45,155 nt of DNA, from positions 1-45,155 of the forward strand of contig NZ_PPPU01000050.1 in assembly GCF_006483455.1 (NCBI RefSeq), given 5' to 3'. The translations under genes were made by a program, and so were the position numbers. This DNA is from Methylomonas koyamae (GTDB lineage: Bacteria > Pseudomonadota > Gammaproteobacteria > Methylococcales > Methylomonadaceae). The notes under the pieces were generated by a model. That model made no database searches. It saw nothing but the letters and a program-made list of their open reading frames with translations, and had not been told where the DNA came from. Positions 11,163 to 20,100 of this stretch are shown piece after piece. How positions within the stretch are numbered: the stretch's first letter is position 1; each line of letters starts with the position of its first letter.

Positions 11163-12383
11163 ATGCTAGAAATTGCATTAGGTGTTATTTTCTTCACGGC
11201 TATCGTGATTGCGCTGGTGTTCCTGATCATCGGCGCGAAAAACAAACTGGTGGCCGCCGGGGATGTGGAAATTCTGATCAATAACGAGAAGAAGATTCAC
11301 GTGCCGGCCGGTTCCAAATTATTGAATGCGTTGTCCGACAACCAGTTATTCGTATCGTCGGCTTGTGGCGGTGGCGGTTCTTGTGGTCAGTGCAAGGTAA
11401 AAGTGCATAGCGGCGGTGGCGATATTCTGCCAACTGAGTTGTCGCACATCACCAAGCGTGAAGCGGCCCACGGCGAGCGCCTGGCTTGTCAGGTCGCGGT
11501 GAAAACCAATATGGCGGTCGAGGTCGAAGACAGCGTATTCGGCGTCAAAAAGTGGCTTTGCACCGTCAAATCTAACGACAACGTCGCGACCTTCATTAAG
11601 GAACTGGTATTGCAATTGCCGGAAGGCGAAGCGATCAACTATCGCGCCGGCGGTTACATTCAAATCGAGTGTCCGCCACACGTTTCCAAATATGCGGATA
11701 TGGATGTTGCTGACGAGTACCGGCCGGATTGGGATAAATTCAATCTGTGGCGTTATGTGTCGGATGTAAAAGAACCGACTTTGCGCGCCTACTCGATGGC
11801 TTCCTATCCGGAAGAGAAAGAAATTATGCTGAACGTGCGTATCGCCACGCCGCCGCCAAGTGCCCCGGAAGGCGTGCCGCCCGGCATCATGTCTTCGTTC
11901 ATCTTCAACCTGAAACCGGGCGACCAAGTTTGGGTATCGGGTCCGTACGGCGAATTTTTCGCTAAAGATACCGACGCCGAAATGGTTTTCATCGGCGGCG
12001 GTGCCGGTATGGCGCCAATGCGTTCGCATATTTTCGATCAATTGCGCAGATTGAAGTCGAAACGCAAAATTACTTTCTGGTACGGTGCGCGTAGCAAACG
12101 TGAAATGTTCTACGTTGAAGATTTCGACATGCTGCAAGCCGAGAACGAAAACTTCAAATGGCACGTGGCATTGTCCGATCCGCTGCCGGAAGACAATTGG
12201 AAAGGCTATACCGGCTTCATCCACAACGTTCTGTACGAAGAGTTCTTGAAAAACCATCCGGCCCCGGAAGACTGTGAGTATTACATGTGCGGTCCACCGA
12301 TCATGAACTCCTCGGTGATCAATATGCTGGTGGCTAACGGCGTCGACAGAGAAAACATTTTCTTGGACGACTTCGGCGGCTAA
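11163..12383 (+). CDS. nqrF: Na+-translocating NADH:quinone reductase subunit F (NADH-oxidising)
   Basis: NqrF takes the hydride from NADH onto FAD and passes electrons to a 2Fe-2S centre. The 406 residues comprise an N-terminal helix, a plant-ferredoxin-type domain with [12 protein letters not shown] and a later Cys in ERLACQV, an FAD domain with RAYSMASYP, and an NAD domain with [13 protein letters not shown] and [13 protein letters not shown]. It is the last structural gene of the operon; a terminator follows about 20 bases after the stop. Confidence 0.97.
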   Translation: MLEIALGVIFFTAIVIALVFLIIGAKNKLVAAGDVEILINNEKKIHVPAGSKLLNALSDNQLFVSSACGGGGSCGQCKVKVHSGGGDILPTELSHITKREAAHGERLACQVAVKTNMAVEVEDSVFGVKKWLCTVKSNDNVATFIKELVLQLPEGEAINYRAGGYIQIECPPHVSKYADMDVADEYRPDWDKFNLWRYVSDVKEPTLRAYSMASYPEEKEIMLNVRIATPPPSAPEGVPPGIMSSFIFNLKPGDQVWVSGPYGEFFAKDTDAEMVFIGGGAGMAPMRSHIFDQLRRLKSKRKITFWYGARSKREMFYVEDFDMLQAENENFKWHVALSDPLPEDNWKGYTGFIHNVLYEEFLKNHPAPEDCEYYMCGPPIMNSSVINMLVANGVDRENIFLDDFGG

Positions 12384-12404
12384 CCGCAGCTTGATCGGGT
12401 AGAC

Positions 12405-12439
12405 AAAAACGGGGGGCGATTAGGTCGTCCCTCGTTTTT
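12405..12439 (+). terminator. Intrinsic terminator between nqrF and nqrM
   Basis: A 15-bp stem with two G:U pairs (AAAAACGGGGGGCGA / TCGTCCCTCGTTTTT) and a 5-base loop, ending in a T-run. It separates nqrF from nqrM, so nqrM is probably expressed by read-through or from its own promoter. Confidence 0.8.
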
Positions 12440-12473
12440 TCGTTTCTAAGGCTTATATAACTGGACAATCGAT

Positions 12474-12668
12474 ATGGGTTATTTTCTTGCGACGTTTTTA
12501 TTCATGCTGGTCGTGATCGCTATCATGGCGGTTGGGGTCATTTTCGGCCGAAACGCGATCAAAGGTTCCTGCGGCGGGACAGGTAACTGTATTTGTACCG
12601 AGAAGTGCGATAAAAGAAAGAAGTTTGAGGCTCAACAAGCGCAAGCGGCCCCCGCCGAACATTCTTGA
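12474..12668 (+). CDS. nqrM: NqrM, iron-delivery/maturation factor for Na+-NQR
   Basis: A 64-residue membrane protein with one N-terminal helix (residues 4-25) and the cysteine cluster GSCGGTGNCICTEKC, the hallmark of the NqrM (DUF539) family. In Vibrio, NqrM is needed to insert the iron between NqrD and NqrE. It lies 90 bases after nqrF beyond a terminator, which is its usual genomic place. The length is normal for the family. Confidence 0.95.
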   Translation: MGYFLATFLFMLVVIAIMAVGVIFGRNAIKGSCGGTGNCICTEKCDKRKKFEAQQAQAAPAEHS

Positions 12669-12703
12669 ACGGCGATGCGGTTAGCAAGAGCTGGAAGCCC
12701 CGG

Positions 12704-13273
12704 TTAAGGCGAGATAACCTTGCGGAAAGTCAAATTGATTCGGCCGCTGTCAAGTCCGGAATCCCGCGGTAAGCTATGCTGCCAATCGCGTTGAAATTCG
12801 GGGTGCATAATCAGCAATGCACCGTCGGCCAATTTAACCTCGCCTTGCTGCTCGAGTTTTTTATGGCGAAACGCAAAGTTGCGCGCCGTACCGAACGTTA
12901 AAGAGGCGATAAAGGGTCGCTCTCCCAGTTCCGGCTCGTCGTCGGCGTGCCAGCCCACGTAATCGTTGCCGTCGCGGTAGAGGTTGGCCAATACCGAATT
13001 AAACGAAATATTCAGATAAGCTTCGATTCGTTGCCTGATCTCGACTAGAAGCGGCGTCCATGCTCGGGTTTCCAACAGATTGTAACGGTAACTGTAACGA
13101 ATGCCCGAGTCGGCATGCCAGGTTTGTAAGCGCGGCAGCGCAAAACGGCGTCCGCCGACGGTGTAGACGTTGACCGGCCAATCGTGGTCGAGCATGAAAC
13201 GCCGGTAAATCTCCTCGCATTCGGCCTTTGCGTAAAACCGCTCGATAATTTGCAGACTGCCGTTCGCATCCAT
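12704..13273 (-). CDS. alkB: AlkB-type 2-oxoglutarate/Fe(II) dioxygenase (DNA/RNA demethylase)
   Basis: A 189-residue dioxygenase that probably removes alkyl lesions from nucleic-acid bases. The iron triad is visible as H109-x-D111 in GWHADDEPELG and H166 in QHSLPR. The 2-oxoglutarate-binding arginines lie in RINLTFR (R178, R184). The substrate lid segment RYSYRYNLLETRAWTP is of the ALKBH2/3-like short AlkB type and not the classic E. coli AlkB type. It is transcribed on the minus strand after the hemerythrin gene, with 6 bases between the two. Confidence 0.93.
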   Translation of the reverse strand: MDANGSLQIIERFYAKAECEEIYRRFMLDHDWPVNVYTVGGRRFALPRLQTWHADSGIRYSYRYNLLETRAWTPLLVEIRQRIEAYLNISFNSVLANLYRDGNDYVGWHADDEPELGERPFIASLTFGTARNFAFRHKKLEQQGEVKLADGALLIMHPEFQRDWQHSLPRDSGLDSGRINLTFRKVISP

Positions 13274-13279
13274 AACAGG

Positions 13280-13672
13280 CTATGCCTGATATTGCCGAAT
13301 ATAACTCGCCAATACGCTATCCATCGTCGCTACGTGTACGGCGAACCATCCCGGCAAGCGCTCCCGGACAAAGGCGCGGCCGAACCCGACTAGTCCCTTA
13401 TGGACTCTGGATTGAAATTGTTTGAATTCGGACAATACTCGTTGATGTTCGCTTTTGTGTTCGCTTTCCGCCGGAAATCCGCATTGTGCCATCAATTGGT
13501 TTTCGCGTTCGAAGTGTGCCACTACGTGTTCGTGTAACAGCCGAAACAGTTGTGCAAACTCGGGGTTGTCTGCCTTTTCCAATTGATTGACAAGCTGAAT
13601 AAATTCGACGTGATCGTCGTCGATCACGTCGTTTCCGGTTGCGGAAATCTTAGCTTCATCGATTAATGTCAT
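13280..13672 (-). CDS. Bacteriohemerythrin
   Basis: A 130-residue single-domain oxygen-binding protein. All seven diiron ligands of the family can be placed: H21, H53, E57, H72, H76, H113 and D118 (motifs DDDHVEF, HFERE, EHKSEH, HVATMD). In methanotrophs such proteins are thought to carry O2 to particulate methane monooxygenase; here that role is inferred only. The start at 13672 (MTLIDEAK) gives the usual length. The open frame continues 41 codons further upstream, but that part resembles nothing. An IS3-family element ends 205 bases upstream. Confidence 0.92.
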   Translation of the reverse strand: MTLIDEAKISATGNDVIDDDHVEFIQLVNQLEKADNPEFAQLFRLLHEHVVAHFERENQLMAQCGFPAESEHKSEHQRVLSEFKQFQSRVHKGLVGFGRAFVRERLPGWFAVHVATMDSVLASYIRQYQA

Positions 13673-13902
13673 TGTTGATTGTCCGAAGCGAAATATCAGC
13701 CTTTGTCTGAAAAAGGCTTGAGTTAGATTAGCAGTAATGATGCCAATGCTGAACATGCCGTAGCGCTGTCCTTGTCGTAATCGGAGGCATGTCAAGACCG
13801 CTATAGAGCGATATTTATTCGCCTCAAACAGTAGGGTAGGCCAATCGGTTGGAAAAGTAAAAATAGGATGGTTGTAATGGTCAACTAAAACCGGACACCT
13901 GT

Positions 13903-14747
13903 TTAGGCAGCGTTTCTATGAAATTCCCGTTCGAATTCGAGCGGGGACAAATAGGCCAATGTTGAGTGTGACCGGCGGCCATTATAAAAAGCCAAATAAT
14001 CGATCACGCTCAGTTTCGCCGCCTCTTGGGTTTTGAATTTTTCGTAGTTGAGTTGCTCATGCTTCAAGCTGCGAAAAAAGCGTTCGGTTGGGGAGTTGTC
14101 CCAGCAATTCCCTTTGCGGCTCATACTCTGTTCCATCTTCATCACTGCTAAATGCTGACGATATTCCCGACTCGCATACTGGCTGCCACGATCCGAATGA
14201 TGTAGCAGACCCGGCGCGGGTTTGCGACGCCAGAAAGCCATTTGCAATGCCTTGACGCACAGTGACGTGCGCACTTGTGCCCTGTGGGTATGTGGTCGTC
14301 AATGGCCCAGCCCACCACTTGGCGGGAAAACAAATCGATCACCACCGCGACATACAGCCAGCCTTGCAGGGTCCAGACGTAAGTAATATCGGTCGTCCAG
14401 ACTTGATTGGGCTTGGCCACTTGGAATTGCCGATCTAATCGGTTGGGCGAAATGGCTTCGTTATGGTTGCTATCGGTCGTGACTTTAAAGCGTTTGGGGT
14501 AGCGAACCAGCAATTTTAAATCCCGCATGATGCGCCGCATTTTAAAGCGCCCAACGGCAAAGCCTTGTTTTTGCAAACGATCCGCTAAACGACGTGAACC
14601 AAAGCACTGCTTATTGTCGATGAAAATCTGCTTGGCTTTTTCGGCAACTTTTTGATCTTGTTGATATTTGTCGCTATCCTGCGGGATTTTTAACCACTGA
14701 TAATAAGCACTGGTACTCACCTGCATCACTCGACAAAGCGCGGTCAC
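13903..14747 (-). pseudogene. IS3-family transposase OrfB (DDE integrase), frameshifted
   Basis: Two frames together make a complete OrfB. The first (14747 down to about 14290) covers the HTH_21-like start YYQWLKIP, GSRRLADRL, and the first catalytic Asp in WTTDITYV with the second near VVIDLFSRQVVGWAIDD. The second frame (from about 14274) continues RTSLCVKALQMAFW, HHSDRGSQYAS and the catalytic Glu region NCWDNSPTERFFRSLKHE. The frames are separated by 17 extra bases (14273-14289). Removing these restores DDHMRTSLC, so the gene was inactivated by a small insertion. Translation would normally enter from OrfA by frameshift. Confidence 0.9.
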
Positions 14748-14785
14748 TGGATACGTCTTCTGTTGCGCCTGAATAAACCCGTACT

Positions 14786-15106
14786 TTATTCGGCTTCTTT
14801 CGCAAAGAAGACAGCGGCCTTTTTTAAAATTTCGCGCTCCATTCGCAACTGTTCAATTTCCTTGCGTAACCGGGTCAACTCGTCTTGATCCGCCAGATTT
14901 AAACCGGTTTTTTTCACCGTTGAATCCTGGCTTGTCGGTTTACGTTCCACCCGAACCCACCGCCCAAGAGCACTTAACGATATGCCCAGATGTTCGGCTG
15001 CCTGTTGCTGACTGTAACCTTTTTCAAGAACCAACTTGGCGGCATCCTGCTTAAATTCCAGGCTATATTTAGGGCGGTTGTGTTTTTTCTCGTTCGTCAT
15101 GATCAC
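14786..15106 (-). CDS. IS3-family transposase OrfA
   Basis: A 106-residue protein with the IS3/IS911-type helix-turn-helix (YSLEFKQDAAKLVLEKGYSQQQAAEHLGIS..LGRWV) followed by a leucine-zipper coiled coil (ELTRLRKEIEQLRMEREILKKA). It binds the element's ends and is fused to OrfB by ribosomal frameshifting. It appears intact, but cannot transpose the element alone because OrfB is broken. Confidence 0.93.
   Translation of the reverse strand: MIMTNEKKHNRPKYSLEFKQDAAKLVLEKGYSQQQAAEHLGISLSALGRWVRVERKPTSQDSTVKKTGLNLADQDELTRLRKEIEQLRMEREILKKAAVFFAKEAE
14819..14825 (-). other. Programmed -1 frameshift slippery site (A AAA AAG)
   Basis: On the coding strand the heptamer A-AAA-AAG is in the correct register with OrfA codons (TTA AAA AAG). 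A -1 shift there enters the OrfB frame and reads on through KYGFIQAQQKTYPVTALCRVM. This is the standard IS3-family arrangement for making the OrfAB transposase. Confidence 0.8.
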
Positions 15107-15173
15107 CTCTGCTGACAGTATAAAATCTGCCTTTAGAAGTGTCCGGGTTCATTAAACCATTTCAGGTTGGCGT

Positions 15174-15214
15174 ACAATCCACCTAGGTAAGTAGAGTTTG
15201 CCTAGGCGGATTGT
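15174..15214. repeat. Imperfect palindrome between the IS and the diflavin reductase gene
   Basis: Arms ACAATCCACCTAGGT and GCCTAGGCGGATTGT match at 13 of 15 positions around an 11-base spacer. It lies just beyond the 3' end of the diflavin reductase gene and just outside the IS. No T-run follows on the minus strand, so it is not a typical terminator. It may be a dispersed palindromic repeat. Confidence 0.6.
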
Positions 15215-15259
15215 CGGAGGAAAATGTGGAAACGAACCGAGTTGGATTGGTTGGTTCGA

Positions 15260-17002
15260 TCAGTAAACGTCTCTGACGTAACGTTTGTCTTTTTTCAGGC
15301 CGTTAACGTATTCAACAGCTTCAACCAAACTCATTTTGCCGTGCTCGCGAATGACGTCGTGCAAGGCTTGATCGACATCCTTTGCCATCCGGTAAGCGTC
15401 GCCACAAACGAAAAAATAGCCGCCCTGTTCCAACCAAGCGAACAACTCGGCGCCGTGTTGTTTCATCCGGTCCTGAACATAGATTTTCTCGGCTTGATCG
15501 CGGGAGAAAGCCAGGTCGAGCTTGGTCAACAGGCCGCTGGCTTGCATCGCTTCGATTTCGTCGCGGTAAATATAATCGGTCGAGGCGTTGCGGTCGCCGA
15601 AGAACAGCCAGTTTTTGCCGCTGGCATTGCGCGCTTGGCGTTCTTGCAGGAAGGCTCTGAATGGTGCGATACCGGTACCGGGGCCGACCATGACCATAGG
15701 CAGGCTATCGTCGCTCGGAACCCGGAAGTTATTGTTCGGCGTAAAGAAAATTTTAACGTCGCTGTTGCTGTCGGCCAAGTCGGCCAGATAGGTCGAACAG
15801 ACGCCTTTGTGATGGCGGCCGTGGGCGTCGTAACGCACGCTGGCCACGGTCAGATGCACGGTGTCCGGAGTCAGTTTGCTGCTGGAAGAGATCGAATAGG
15901 CCCGATGTTGAAGCGGTTTTAATAGGCCTAGAAATTCGGCGGCGGAAAATTCGACGGCCGGAAATTGCAATAATAGGTCGAGCGTATCGCGGCCCCACAA
16001 ATAATCGGATATTTTCTCTTTGTCGCCGGCCTGCAGGATGCCGTTAAGTTCCTGGTCGCCGGAACGCTTCGCGATTTCCTCGACGAATTCTTTGCTTGGA
16101 GTTTTGATTTCGAAATGGGTCCGCAGCGCCTCCGATAGTGTCATCAATTCGCCGTTGACCGGCTCGTCTTCGCCGCCGGTACAGCCCAGGGCTTTGACGA
16201 TATCGGCAACCAATTGCGGGCAATTGCTAGGTATGACGCACATCGCGTCACCGGCTTCGTAACTGAGTCCGGAACCGGCGATGGAGATTTCGTAATGGCG
16301 GGTTTCCTTGGACGAGTTTTCGGCTGTCAGCAAGCGGTTGACCATCAATTTGGCCGGGAACGGATTCTTGCGGTTATAAGCCGGTTTGGCTGCGGCGCGA
16401 TTATCGGTATCCAGCACGGCGACGGTGGCGGCGCCTTCTGCCATCAAGGGGATTACTTCGCTGAGCCACTGCTCGGCGGGGGCCTCGAAATCGACGTCGC
16501 AATCGACCCGGTCGAACAAGCGTTGCGCGCCTAATGCCGCCAAGCGCTCGTCCCAATCCTTGCCGGCTTGGCAGAACAAGTCGTAGCTGGTGTCGCCCAA
16601 CGCCAAGATAGAGTATTTGATGTTTTCCAAACGGGGGGCTGACTCTGCTTTGGCGGCTTCCCAGAGCATTTCGGCGTTATCGGGCATCGCACCTTCGCCA
16701 TACGTACTGGTTATGATGAGCAGATATTCCATTTTGGCTAACTGGCTGATATCGATTTCGTCCATGCCTTTGACTACCGGTACCAAGCCGTGGCTTTTGG
16801 CGCGGTTGGCGGCGTCATGAGCTACACCCTCGGAATTGCCGGTCTGGCTGCCGAACAAAATATGTAAGGTTCTGCTATTGCTCTGGTTGCTGCTATTCGA
16901 GTTTTGCACCATATGGCTATGCATGCCGGCAAAAAATCCGCTGAGCCAGGCACGTTGAATATCGGAATAAGGCGCGTTTTCGGGGATAAAAGGTGATTTC
17001 AT
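15260..17002 (-). CDS. CysJ-type NADPH diflavin reductase (sulfite reductase flavoprotein-like)
   Basis: A 580-residue diflavin protein that moves electrons from NADPH through FAD and FMN to an acceptor. A short N-terminal segment (IPENAPYSDIQRAWLSGFFAG) precedes a flavodoxin domain (GSQTGNSE, STYGEG, LGDTSYDLFCQAGKDWD). An FAD domain with RAYSISSS and KGVCSTYL follows, then an NADPH domain with GPGTGIAPFRAFLQER, and it ends DKRYVRDVY like CysJ. The start at 17002 is chosen over an upstream GTG at 17026 that lies in a hairpin. It follows gltB by 108 bases on the same strand; no cysI or cysH is beside it. The electron acceptor is therefore open: sulfite reductase elsewhere, or the adjacent glutamate synthase. 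Confidence 0.9.
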   Translation of the reverse strand: MKSPFIPENAPYSDIQRAWLSGFFAGMHSHMVQNSNSSNQSNSRTLHILFGSQTGNSEGVAHDAANRAKSHGLVPVVKGMDEIDISQLAKMEYLLIITSTYGEGAMPDNAEMLWEAAKAESAPRLENIKYSILALGDTSYDLFCQAGKDWDERLAALGAQRLFDRVDCDVDFEAPAEQWLSEVIPLMAEGAATVAVLDTDNRAAAKPAYNRKNPFPAKLMVNRLLTAENSSKETRHYEISIAGSGLSYEAGDAMCVIPSNCPQLVADIVKALGCTGGEDEPVNGELMTLSEALRTHFEIKTPSKEFVEEIAKRSGDQELNGILQAGDKEKISDYLWGRDTLDLLLQFPAVEFSAAEFLGLLKPLQHRAYSISSSSKLTPDTVHLTVASVRYDAHGRHHKGVCSTYLADLADSNSDVKIFFTPNNNFRVPSDDSLPMVMVGPGTGIAPFRAFLQERQARNASGKNWLFFGDRNASTDYIYRDEIEAMQASGLLTKLDLAFSRDQAEKIYVQDRMKQHGAELFAWLEQGGYFFVCGDAYRMAKDVDQALHDVIREHGKMSLVEAVEYVNGLKKDKRYVRDVY

Positions 17003-17019
17003 TTCTTTACCAACTTTGG

Positions 17020-17108
17020 GCCGCACTACGGCGGCCCGTTAAACTATTAATCCAGTTTGGCCGGGTGTTTAATTCATAGCGCGGATGCGCTGTAACCCGA
17101 CCGGCCAA
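17020..17108 (-). other. Structured intergenic RNA between gltB and the diflavin reductase gene
   Basis: Three nested or adjacent inverted repeats lie in the 108-base gap. TTGGCCGG/CCGGCCAA (17057-17064 with 17101-17108) encloses AGCGC-GGAT-GCGCT (17078-17091). GGGCCGC/GCGGCCC (17020-17039) lies just before the downstream start. No U-run follows, so they look more like processing or translation-control structures than a terminator. Confidence 0.5.
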
Positions 17109-17110
17109 GG

Positions 17111-20100
17111 TTATGCAGCTTCGCTTTCCAGCATTTCCTTGACGATGCTCAGGCTTTCCAGGCTGGCCAAATTCTTGTCGATGGTTGGCACGCCCGCCAG
17201 CGCTTGGCGGTTGAAGCGGTCCTGCTCGATAATCCAGGCGGTGGAGCCTATTGAATAAATGCTTTGGACGTCGCGCAGTTTCAACGTGGTCTTATAGTCG
17301 TTCAAGCGCTTTTCCGCCATCAGCGTCGCCAATTGTTGATCGTCGTATTGGCTGTAGGCCTCGCGAATGTTTTTCACCAATGCGTCTTGCAATTTGCGTG
17401 GACGCTCCATCAATAGTTTCTCCGCGTATTTATCGATCAAGCTTTGGGTCAAAGGCATATTGGCTTTGATCAGCTGGTCGCGAGCGATTTGCTGGGCCTT
17501 GTCAACCACCGCATAGCTGTTGATCAGTTTCAGCGTCAACTCGCTGTCGGTTTCGCCGTAGCCGGGTATGGCGCCGTTGAACAAAGCATTACCGGTTTTG
17601 TGCGCTTGCTTGATCTGTTCGATCTGGTTTTGCGCGAATGCCACCGACAGCTCTTCGATCATCGCTTTTCGGTCCAGAGATTTGCTCAAATACTCCGCGG
17701 TTTGGGTACGATTCAGCCACAGCGGCAGCGCGAATTTGAAATGTCCGCGTTGTTGTTCCCAATCGGCGAGAATCGCTTTGGCTTTGGTTGAGCCGGTATG
17801 CTCGACGTGTTGCTCCAGCATATAACGGATGAACTGTTCGTGGCTGGCTGCGACTTCGCCGCCGTCGGTCAATCGATGGATACTGACCGAGCTGTCGTCG
17901 TACAGTTCTTCCAGTCGGTCTTCGGGGTCGTATTGGTAGGCGTTGCCGCCGGACATGCCAGTGCAGAAACCTTTACCGAAACCGCCCAGGTTAAGGACCG
18001 CGCCGTTGATCATGTATTCGCAGGCAAAATCGCCGACGCCCTCGACCACCGCCATCGCGCCGGAATTGCGCACCGCGAAGCGGTCGCCGGCCTCGCCTTC
18101 GATGAAGGCTTTGCCGCCGGAGGCGCCGAACAAGGCAAAGTTGCCGATCAATACGTTTTCGCCAGGTTTATTCGAGCCGCCGCCGGGCGACTTGATCACG
18201 ATTACGCCGCCGCAAGCGGTTTTACCGACGCCGTCGTTGCAAGTGCCGGTATGCTCCATGCGCATGCCGTCATTATTGAATGCCGCATAACTTTGTCCCG
18301 CCGAACCGTGGGTGCGAACAATGACGGTATCGTCCGCCAGATAACGGCGGCCGTGTTGATTGGTGTACACGATTTGGCTGGCGGCGATTTGCTCGGCGCT
18401 CATTTCATAGTGCAATAAGCGCTCGATATCGATCGCGGTTTGGCCGCCGACGGTTTTGTTGCGGTTGTTGAGTTTGAACTCGCTGCCCTCGACCACGACT
18501 TGCTTGTGGCCTTGTTCGAACAAAGCTGTTTTCACTTGCGCGAAGATCAGATCGTCGATGGTAAAGTCTTTTTCCAGGTATATCGGCTTTTCGACTTTGA
18601 TTTCCTGTACTTCCGCCAACAGTTTTTGCAGATGCAACTGCCCGATCATGCTCGGATGGTTGATTAAATGCAGCAGCTCGGTTTTACCGCGAATCTCTTT
18701 TAGGCTGGTGTAACCCAGGTCGGCCAGAATTTCCCGCACTTCGTGGGCCAGATTCATGAAGAACTGCGCCAACACGCGCGGATCACCTTTGAATTCCTCG
18801 TGGGCGGTGGTCAGGCCGGCCGGGCAGCGGATGTTGCAGTTTTTTGCCATCACGCAGCGCAGCATCATCAATGCGGTGGTGCCGAATTCGAACGAGTCGC
18901 CGCCGAGGATTGCCGATTTGACCACGTCGGTGCCGTTCTGGTGCGCGGCACTGCAGCGTAACGTGACCTTATCGCGTAATCCGTTCACGGCCAAGGCTTG
19001 GTGGACTTCGGCGATACCGATTTCCGGCGAGCGGCCGGTGTTTTTCAAACTGGTGACCGCCGCGGCGCCGGTGCCGCCGGTGTTCCCGGCGACGTTAATG
19101 ACGTCCGCGCCGGCTTTAGCGACGCCGACGGCGATCGTGCCGATACCTTCGGAGGAAACCAGTTTGACGACGACCCTAACCCGGGCGGCTTTGGCGTCGT
19201 GAATCAATTGGCCCAAGTCTTCGATCGAGTACGTGTCGTGGTGGGGTGGCGGGCTGACCAGTTCGACTTTCGGCGTACCGCCGCGCAAGGCTGCGATTTC
19301 CACCGAGACTTTCGGCGCCGGCAATTGGCCGCCTTCGCCCGGTTTAGCGCCTTGGCCGATTTTGATTTCGATTTCTTCCAGATTCGGGTCGGCCAAATAA
19401 CCGGCCCAAACCCCGAAACGGCCGGACGCGAATTGTTTGATTTTGCTGGAGCGAATCGTGCCGAAGCGGCTGGAGTGTTCGCCGCCTTCGCCGGAGTTGC
19501 TCATACCGCCGGCAATGTTGGTACCTTGCGCGACCGCTTCGTGGGCCTCGGCCAACAATGCGCCGTGACTCATGGCCCCGGAAGCAAAAGTTGGGGTGAT
19601 TTCGTGCGCCGGTTGAACCTTCGCTAAGTCCAGCCGCTCGCGGCTGATGCGGAGGTTGCTCAGGTAAAAATACAGTATGCTGTCGGTATCGTTGATCCGT
19701 GCATTTAGGCTGTCGGCTTCGATGGCGACCGAGAAATCCTGGTCGGCGAAACGTGATTTGAGATGTTCCGCCAGTTGCTCCAGCCGAGATTTGTTCGAGT
19801 TTTCGGTCAATTCGATTTTGAACACGGCGCCGTTAGTGCGCGAAACTTTCAAGCCGCGGACCAGAAAGTTGTTATTGCCATGCAGGTTTTGGCTGCCGAG
19901 CAGGCGATCGAAATCGGCTTGGGTCTCAGCGTCCGCGATATCGACCGGGAATTCCATCACGTCACGCAACGCGGCCGGCCGGTGGGCACGCTCTTGAGCC
20001 AGATTGCGAGTAAAGCTGCGATAGGCCGGCGTAATGCCGAAAGCGTCGATTTGCGCCGGCGTACGTTTTTCGTAGCCGAAATCGCGGTAAGCATTATCGC

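Larger units (their letters stand above)
13878..15159 (-). mobile_element. IS3-family insertion sequence, inactivated
   Basis: About 1.28 kb, bounded by imperfect inverted repeats that begin TGGT and share CCGGACAC and GGCAG blocks (left TGGTCAACTAAAACCGGACA from 13878, right the complement of the bases ending at 15159). It encodes OrfA (helix-turn-helix) and OrfB (DDE integrase) with a -1 slippery heptamer between them, as is standard for the family. OrfB is broken by a 17-base insertion. No clear target-site duplication flanks it. The ends could instead be set 8 bases further in, at TGAAC/TAAAA. Confidence 0.88.

Noticed and set aside
13673-13795. 41-codon extension of the bacteriohemerythrin
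   Set aside because: The hemerythrin fold is complete from 13672 and the extension matches no signal or domain.
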